Source: Aulostomus chinensis | Lineage: Eukaryota > Chordata > Actinopteri > Syngnathiformes > Aulostomidae | Reading direction: 5' to 3' | Assembly: GCA_037954235.1 (NCBI GenBank) | Contig: JBBMOA010000001.1 | Span: 30,777,574 to 30,841,573 of the forward strand | Length of the DNA stretch: 64,000 bases | Part shown: positions 58,797 to 64,000 of the stretch, piece after piece | Layout of the letters: every line of letters starts with the position of its first letter | Position numbering within the stretch: position 1 is the first letter of the stretch | The notes under the pieces: model-generated | The model's database searches: none | What the model was told of the DNA's origin: nothing | What the model saw: the letters and a program-made list of their open reading frames with translations, nothing else | Translations under genes and position numbers: made by a program

Positions 58797-59150
58797 CTCC
58801 TCCCAATGTTTTTCCCATTGGGAGGAGATTTGTTGTTCCACCATGAAGTCTTTTCTGGTGATGAGTTTGTGTGTTGTAGTAGCATGAAGATATCTTGTTA
58901 TCATGATCAACTCATCTGGCCTGGTGGAAGAACGCTGCTGTGTTTGGATTCAGACGAGTCAAATCTGAACCAGGGACTTGTAGTTTTATCCTCTGTCTCT
59001 GGACTCATAAAATGGAGACCGGCCCAGTTTGACACTTTTGAACTCCTTCATGATGTTCAAATCTCATGACTGAGATTCGTGATTGGAAACATCGGCGGTT
59101 CAGGAAAGAAAACATGTACCATTGAACATCGCTCTCATCCTTCTACTCAG

Positions 59151-59275
59151 AAGGCTGCGGTGGACTCCACCGTGTCCAGGCTTTGGGCAGATACGTCTTC
59201 ATCCTCCACCACCACCAGCCGCTCCACCCCACCCACCCTGTGCAGGTCTACATTACCAGGGTCGGATCTGGCAGG
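59151..59275 (+). pseudogene. Laminin domain IV exon with a single-base deletion
   Basis: Acceptor TTCTACTCAG precedes it; the frame reads GLHRVQALGRYVFILHHH, then QVYI. After one missing base (59255-59256) the frame for GRIWQ begins and the exon ends in phase with the next one (Q-G split by a GT at 59276). The expected family sequence is V-x-I-N-x-GRIWQG-HA. Confidence 0.7.
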
Positions 59276-59360
59276 GTGGAGGATCTTGGATTCATCTTAG
59301 CTTTCCTGCTCCGGCTGTTTGAGAAACATTAAAATGGAGATGGTTGTTTGTGTCTTTCAG

Positions 59361-59498
59361 GCCACGCCAACGCCTCCTTCTGTCCCCACGCTTACGGCTG
59401 CCGAAACGTGCCGGTGTCTGAAAACCAGATCATTGTGGATGTGCCGGACCACCAGGTCCTCCTCACCTGCAGGTTCCTGCAGGCAGAGCCCTGTGGTG
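59361..59498 (+). pseudogene. Laminin domain IV exon, intact frame
   Basis: Acceptor TGTCTTTCAG at 59351-59360. Reads GHANASFCPHAYGCRNV, then ENQIIVDVPDHQVLL, with CPH-YGC as the diagnostic cysteine motif. Ends at GTAGGT after CGG in phase 1. Confidence 0.75.
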
Positions 59499-59591
59499 GT
59501 AGGTTTCCTGCTCCTCTGCTGGACTGATACCCTCTCCCTTTCCCGACACGTATCTGCTGTTTCTACTCTGTGCCTCCTTCTCCTCTGTCAG

Positions 59592-59736
59592 GCCTGGACT
59601 TCTTCCTTCTGTCTCTCCAGGATTACGTCCTGGTGGTGCCTGAGAGCAGCTCCAGCTCCAGCTCCCTGAACCAAGAACCACTGGAGAAATCTGACCACTT
59701 CATCAGCAACTGTGGCCTCAACAGCTTTCATGTCAA
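59592..59736 (+). pseudogene. Laminin domain IV exon carrying DYVLVVP
   Basis: Two acceptors are possible. CTCTGTCAG ending at 59591 keeps phase with the previous exon and adds GLDFFLLSLQ; CTCTCCAG ending at 59620 has the better pyrimidine tract and starts at GATTACGTC but breaks phase. The following Ser-rich stretch (SSSSSSS) replaces the usual non-repetitive family sequence. Donor AA|GT at 59736. Confidence 0.65.
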
Positions 59737-60104
59737 GTCGGTGTCTCTCAGCCTGAGTTGGTCCATGTTCTGTATCCCTGAATGTTCTAGAGGAACTAAA
59801 CTGGGCCTGACTGGGACGCTTCTGTCTGCTCAGATTTGGGTTGTGAATGCATTCAGATGTCATTTACAAGCATTGGAACTAAAGACCTGGGCCTCAAGAA
59901 TATTTAGTTCTTGATTTACTTTCTCTTGCAGGTTTTCATTTTGTGCTAATTTTCTTTTGAAGATCTTTGTTTTTTTGTTGTCCTTCCATTTAGCAAGTTT
60001 GGCTAAGAACCTTTTCCCCACTAAACTAATTTTCCTAAAATGTCTCGCTAACGTTTCCTTTTTCTCTGTCGTCCCTCCTGTCCTTCGTCTCCATTCTGTC
60101 TCAG

Positions 60105-60284
60105 CTCAGCTGTGTCTCTTGGGCTCTCTTCAACAACGGCGCCCTGCCTTGTGCCTGCCATGAGGTTGGAGCTGAAAGTGACAACTGCGAGCCATTTGGT
60201 GGTCGGTGCCGCTGCAGGCCCCACGTGATTGGCCGAGACTTCTCCATGTGGGCCGCGGGTTGCTGGGGATTCCCCACTGCAGAC
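60105..60284 (+). pseudogene. Laminin domain IV end and first LE repeat, cysteines lost
   Basis: After a CTGTCTCAG acceptor the frame gives FNNGALPCACHEVGA, DNCEPFGGRCRC and HVIGRD, then FSMWAAGCWGFP where the family has C-S-x-C-A-x-G-Y-W-G-F-P. It ends at a strong donor GAC|GTGAGT. The LE fold needs four disulfides, and at least two cannot form. Confidence 0.7.
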
Positions 60285-60391
60285 GTGAGTGTCAGATTGG
60301 ATGAAAGATGAGTAATAAGGGCTTTTAATGATGAGTGAGAGGACGGACCAGACCAACCTGTCCAACCATCAGAGGACAGTTTGTTGTTCTA

Positions 60392-63300
60392 GTTTCAACT
60401 CTTACTACATGACTGTTAGCATCATTTCGAGGTTATTAGCAATTATTACAACATCACTGTCCCATCATTTCAGATCATTAGCCATTCGTACTACATCACT
60501 AGCATTATTTTAAGGTTATTACCAGACTTACTACATTCCTGTCAACATCATTTTGAGTTCATTAGCAATTCTTACGACATCACTGTAGCATTATTTTGAC
60601 GTTAGTAGCAACTCTTACTACATGACTGTCAGCATCACTTTGAGGTTGTTCAAAACACTTACTACATTACTGCAAGCATCATGTAGTTTATTAGCAACTA
60701 TCACTACATTACTGTGAGCATCATTTTGAGTTTATTAGCAATTCTTACGACATCATTGTCGCATCATTTTGAGATCATTAGCAATTCTTACGACATCACT
60801 GTAACATTTTTTGGGGATCATTAGCAATTCTTCTGACATCACTGTTGCATTATTTTGAGGTTCGTAGCAACTCTTACTACATTACTGTCAGCATCACTTT
60901 GAGGTTATTAGCAACTATCACTCCATTACTGTTAGCATCACTGAGTTCATTAGCAATTCTTCCGACATCACTGTCGCAATATTTTGAGGTTCGTAGCAAC
61001 TTTTACTACATTACTGTCGCATTATTTTGAGGTTCGGAGCAACACTTACGACATGACTGTCAGCATCACTTTGAGGTTATTCGAAAGTTTCACTCCATTA
61101 CTGTGATCATCATTTTGAGTTCATTAGCAATTCTTACTACATCACTGTCGCATCATTTTGACATCATTAGCAATTCTTCCGACATCACTGTCACATTATT
61201 TTGAGGTTCGTAGGAACTCTTACTACATTATTGTTGCATTATTTTAAGGTTCGTAGCAACTCTTACTACATTACTGTCAGCATCACTTTGAGTTTATTAC
61301 CAACTATCACTACATTACTGTTAGCATCATTTTGAGTATTTGAGCAATTCTCACGAAATCACTGTAGCATTGAACTGAGTACATTCGCAACTCTTACTAA
61401 ATGACTGTCAGCATCACTTTGAGGTTCGTAGAAACTCTTACTACATTACTGTAAGCATCACTGAGTTTCTTAGCAACTATCACTACATTACTGTTAGCAT
61501 CATCTTGAGTTTATTAGCAATTCTTCAGACATCACTGTCGCAATATTTTGAGGTTTCTAGCAACTTTTACTACATTACTTTCGCATTATTTTGAGGTTTG
61601 TAGCAACACTTACTACATGACTGTCAGCATCACTTTGAGGTTATTCGAAACACTTACTACATTACTGTAAGCATCACTGAGTTGATTAGCAACTATCACT
61701 TCATTACTGTTAGCATCATTTTGAGTTCATTAGCATTTCTTCCGACATCACTGTCGCAATATTTTGAGGTTCGTAGCAACTTTTACTACATTACTGTCGC
61801 ATTATTTTGAGGTTCGTAGCAACTTTTACTACATTACTGTCACATTATTTTGAGGTTCGGAGCAACTCTTACTACATGACTGTCAGCATCACTTTGAGGT
61901 TATTCGAAAGTTTCACTCCATTACTGTTAGCATCGTTTTGAGTTCATGAGCAATTCTTACTACATCACTGTCGCATCATTTTGAGATCATGAGCAATTCT
62001 TCCGACATCACTGTCGCATTATTTTGAGGTTCGTACCAACTCTTACTACAAGACTGTCAGCATCACTTTGAGGTTATTCGAAACGTTCACTCCATTACTG
62101 TTAGCATCATTTTGAGTTCATGAGCAATTCTTACTAAATCACTTTTGAATCATTTTGAGATCTTTAGAAATTCTTTTGACATCACTGTCGCATTATTTTG
62201 AGGTTCGTAGCAACTCTTCCTACATGACTGTCGCATTATTTTGAGGTACGTAACAACTCTTACTACATGACTGTCAGCATCACTTTGAGGTTATTCGAAA
62301 CACTTACTACATTACTGTAAGCATCACTGAGTTGATTAGCAACTATCACTACATTACTGTTAGCATCATTTTGAGTTCATTAGCAATTCTTCCGACATCA
62401 CTGTCGCAATATTTTGAGGTTCGTAGCAACTTTTACAACATTACTGTCGCATTATTTTGAGGTTCGTAGCAACTCTTACTACATGACTGTCAGCATCACT
62501 TTGAGGTTATTCGAAACGTTCACTCCATTACTGTTAGCATCATTTTGAGTTCATGAGCAATTCTTACTAAATCACTTTCGAATCATTTTGAGAGCTTTAG
62601 CAATTCTTCTGACATCACTGTCGCATTATATTGAGGTTCGTAGCCACTCTTACTACATGACTGGTTCATTAGCAATTCTTACTAAATCACTGTCGCATCA
62701 TTTTGAGATCATTAGCAATTCTTCTGACATCACTGTCACATTATTTTGAGGTTTGTAGCAACTCTTACTACATTATTGTTGCATTATTTTAAGGTTCGTA
62801 GCAACTCTTACTACATGACTGTCAGCATCACTTTGAGTTTATTAGCAACTATCACTACATTACTGTTAGCATCATTTTGAGTTGTTGAGCAATTCTCACG
62901 ACATCACTGTAGCATTAAATTGAGTTCATTAGCAACTCTTACTAAATGACTGTCAGCATCACTTTGAGGTTGTTCGAAACTCTTACTACATTACTGTAAG
63001 CATCACTGAGTTTCTTAGCAACTATCACTACATTACTGTTAGCATCACTTTGAGGTTATTCGAAAGTTTCACTCCATTACTGTTAGCATCATCTTGAGTT
63101 CATTAGCAATTCTTCTGACATCACTGTCGCAATATTTTGATGTTCGTAGCAACTTTTACTACATTCCATTCGCATTATTTTGAGGTTCGTAGCAACACTT
63201 ACTACATGACTGTAAGCATCACTTTGAGGTTATTCGAAACGTTCACTCCATTACTGTTAGCATCATTTTGAGTTCATTAGCAATTCTTACTAAATCACTG

Positions 63301-64000
63301 TCGCATCATTTTGAGATCATTAGCAATTCTTCCGACATCACTGTCGCAATATTTTGAGGTTCGTAGCAACTCTGACTACATTATTGTTGCATTATTTTGA
63401 GGTTCGTACCAACTCTTACTACAAGACTGTCAGCATCACTTTGAGGTTATTCGAAACGTTCACTCCATTACTGTTAGCATCATTTTGAGTTCATGAGCAA
63501 TTCTTACTAAATCACTTTTGAATCATTTTGAGATCTTTAGAAATTCTTTTGACATCACTGTCGCATTATTTTGAGGTACGTAACAACTCTTACTACATGA
63601 CTGTCAGCATCACTTTGAGGTTATTCGAAACACTTACTACATTACTGTAAGCATCACTGAGTTGATTAGCAACTATCACTACATTACTGTTAGCATCATT
63701 TTGAGTTCATTAGCAATTCTTCCGACATCACTGTCGCAATATTTTGAGGTTCGTAGCAACTTTTACGACATTACTGTCGCATTATTTTGAGGTTCGTAGC
63801 AACTCTTACTACATGACTGTCAGCATCACTTTGAGGTTATTCGAAACGTTCACTCCATTACTGTTAGCATCATTTTGAGTTCATGAGCAATTCTTACTAA
63901 ATCACTTTCGAATCATTTTGAGAGCTTTAGCAATTCTTCTGACATCACTGTCGCATTATTTTGAGGTTCATAGCAACTCTTACTACATGACTGTCAGCAT
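60392..64000 (-). repeat. Satellite array in inverted orientation, running off the window
   Basis: The same monomers as at 12.7-52.5 kb but reverse-complemented: CTCTTACTACATGACTGTC, AGCATCACTTTGAGG, TTATTCGAAAC, AGCAATTCTTCCGACATC. Types are those of the core array, including TTCGAA-bearing ones, not of the diverged 52.5-55-kb edge. A tandem duplication begins near 63404, offset 1373 bp from 62031 and 1330 bp after loss of one monomer. About 83 monomers are visible. Confidence 0.95.

Larger units (their letters stand above)
58135..60284 (+). pseudogene. Laminin alpha chain (alpha-5/alpha-3-like) domain IV and LE-repeat exons, decayed
   Basis: Laminin alpha chains are secreted basement-membrane subunits. 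Five exon-like blocks in order match domain IV (L4b) and the following laminin-EGF repeat: 58135-58242 (VPQDQFSMDYVEPSVRC), 59151-59275 (LGRYVFILHHHQPLHP, then GRIWQG), 59361-59498 (HANASFCPHAYGCRNVPV), 59592-59736 (DYVLVVPESS, EPLEKSDHFISNCGL) and 60105-60284 (LFNNGALPCACHEVGA, CEPFGGRCRC, HVIGRD). Damage: a 1-base loss at 59255-59256 separates VQVYI from GRIWQG; in the LE repeat Cys6 and Cys7 read Phe and Trp, the GYWGFP Tyr is Cys, and a 1-base loss in a C run near 60275 puts the last Cys out of frame. The first two exons do not join in phase at their obvious splice sites. The rest of the chain is absent; satellite begins 107 bp later. A gene fragment cut off by rearrangement is most likely. 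Confidence 0.75.

Noticed and set aside
58468..58885. Minus-strand frames encoding repeated SYRG/SAEGTQEEL peptides
   Set aside because: They arise from the 65-bp intronic minisatellite, whose period is not a multiple of three.

Overview
The window looks like a teleost (ray-finned) fish chromosome segment. The evidence is eukaryotic and fish-like: a C2H2 zinc-finger exon of the expanded fish type (acidic leader with LLVIKEEVPPE followed by TGEKPF-linked fingers), many CA/GT microsatellites, an L2-type 3'-end dispersed repeat, Pol III tRNA genes and tRNA pseudogenes, hAT/BED and Harbinger-like DNA transposon remains, and laminin alpha exons. No bacterial or phage features are present.

Layout. 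1-12.7 kb is a gene-poor arm with a frameshifted zinc-finger exon (1405-2648), microsatellites, an L2-type repeat (5.35-5.7 kb), four tRNA-like loci between 6.2 and 11.05 kb (two decayed, one with a damaged T arm, one near-perfect), a 130-bp module present twice in inverted orientation, a roughly 670-bp terminal-inverted-repeat element (9.25-9.93 kb) and an LTR-like segment (11.23-12.68 kb) ending exactly where the satellite begins. 12.68-55.0 kb is one uninterrupted satellite array: 42-44-bp monomers of several types, arranged in higher-order blocks with large nested duplications (780, 4160, 2864, about 2384, 3252-3470, 1304 and 522 bp), nearly all multiples of the monomer. The outer edge (52.5-55.0 kb) is a diverged subfamily without that higher-order order.

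55.0-60.39 kb is a non-satellite island. It holds a decayed BED-finger/hAT transposase with intron-exon structure on the minus strand, a Harbinger-like short element carrying a housekeeping-type promoter signature, a 43-bp tandem repeat unrelated in sequence to the satellite, and a decayed set of laminin alpha exons (domain IV plus a laminin-EGF repeat) with a 65-bp intronic minisatellite. From 60.39 kb to the window end the same 43-bp satellite resumes in the opposite orientation.

The window therefore shows a large satellite domain, possibly pericentromeric or another heterochromatic block, with an inverted junction around a small island of gene and transposon relics. Only the zinc-finger exon and the tRNA-Ala(CGC) are plausible working genes. 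The satellite architecture is the main item that may be undescribed; its identity with any named family cannot be settled without a database search.
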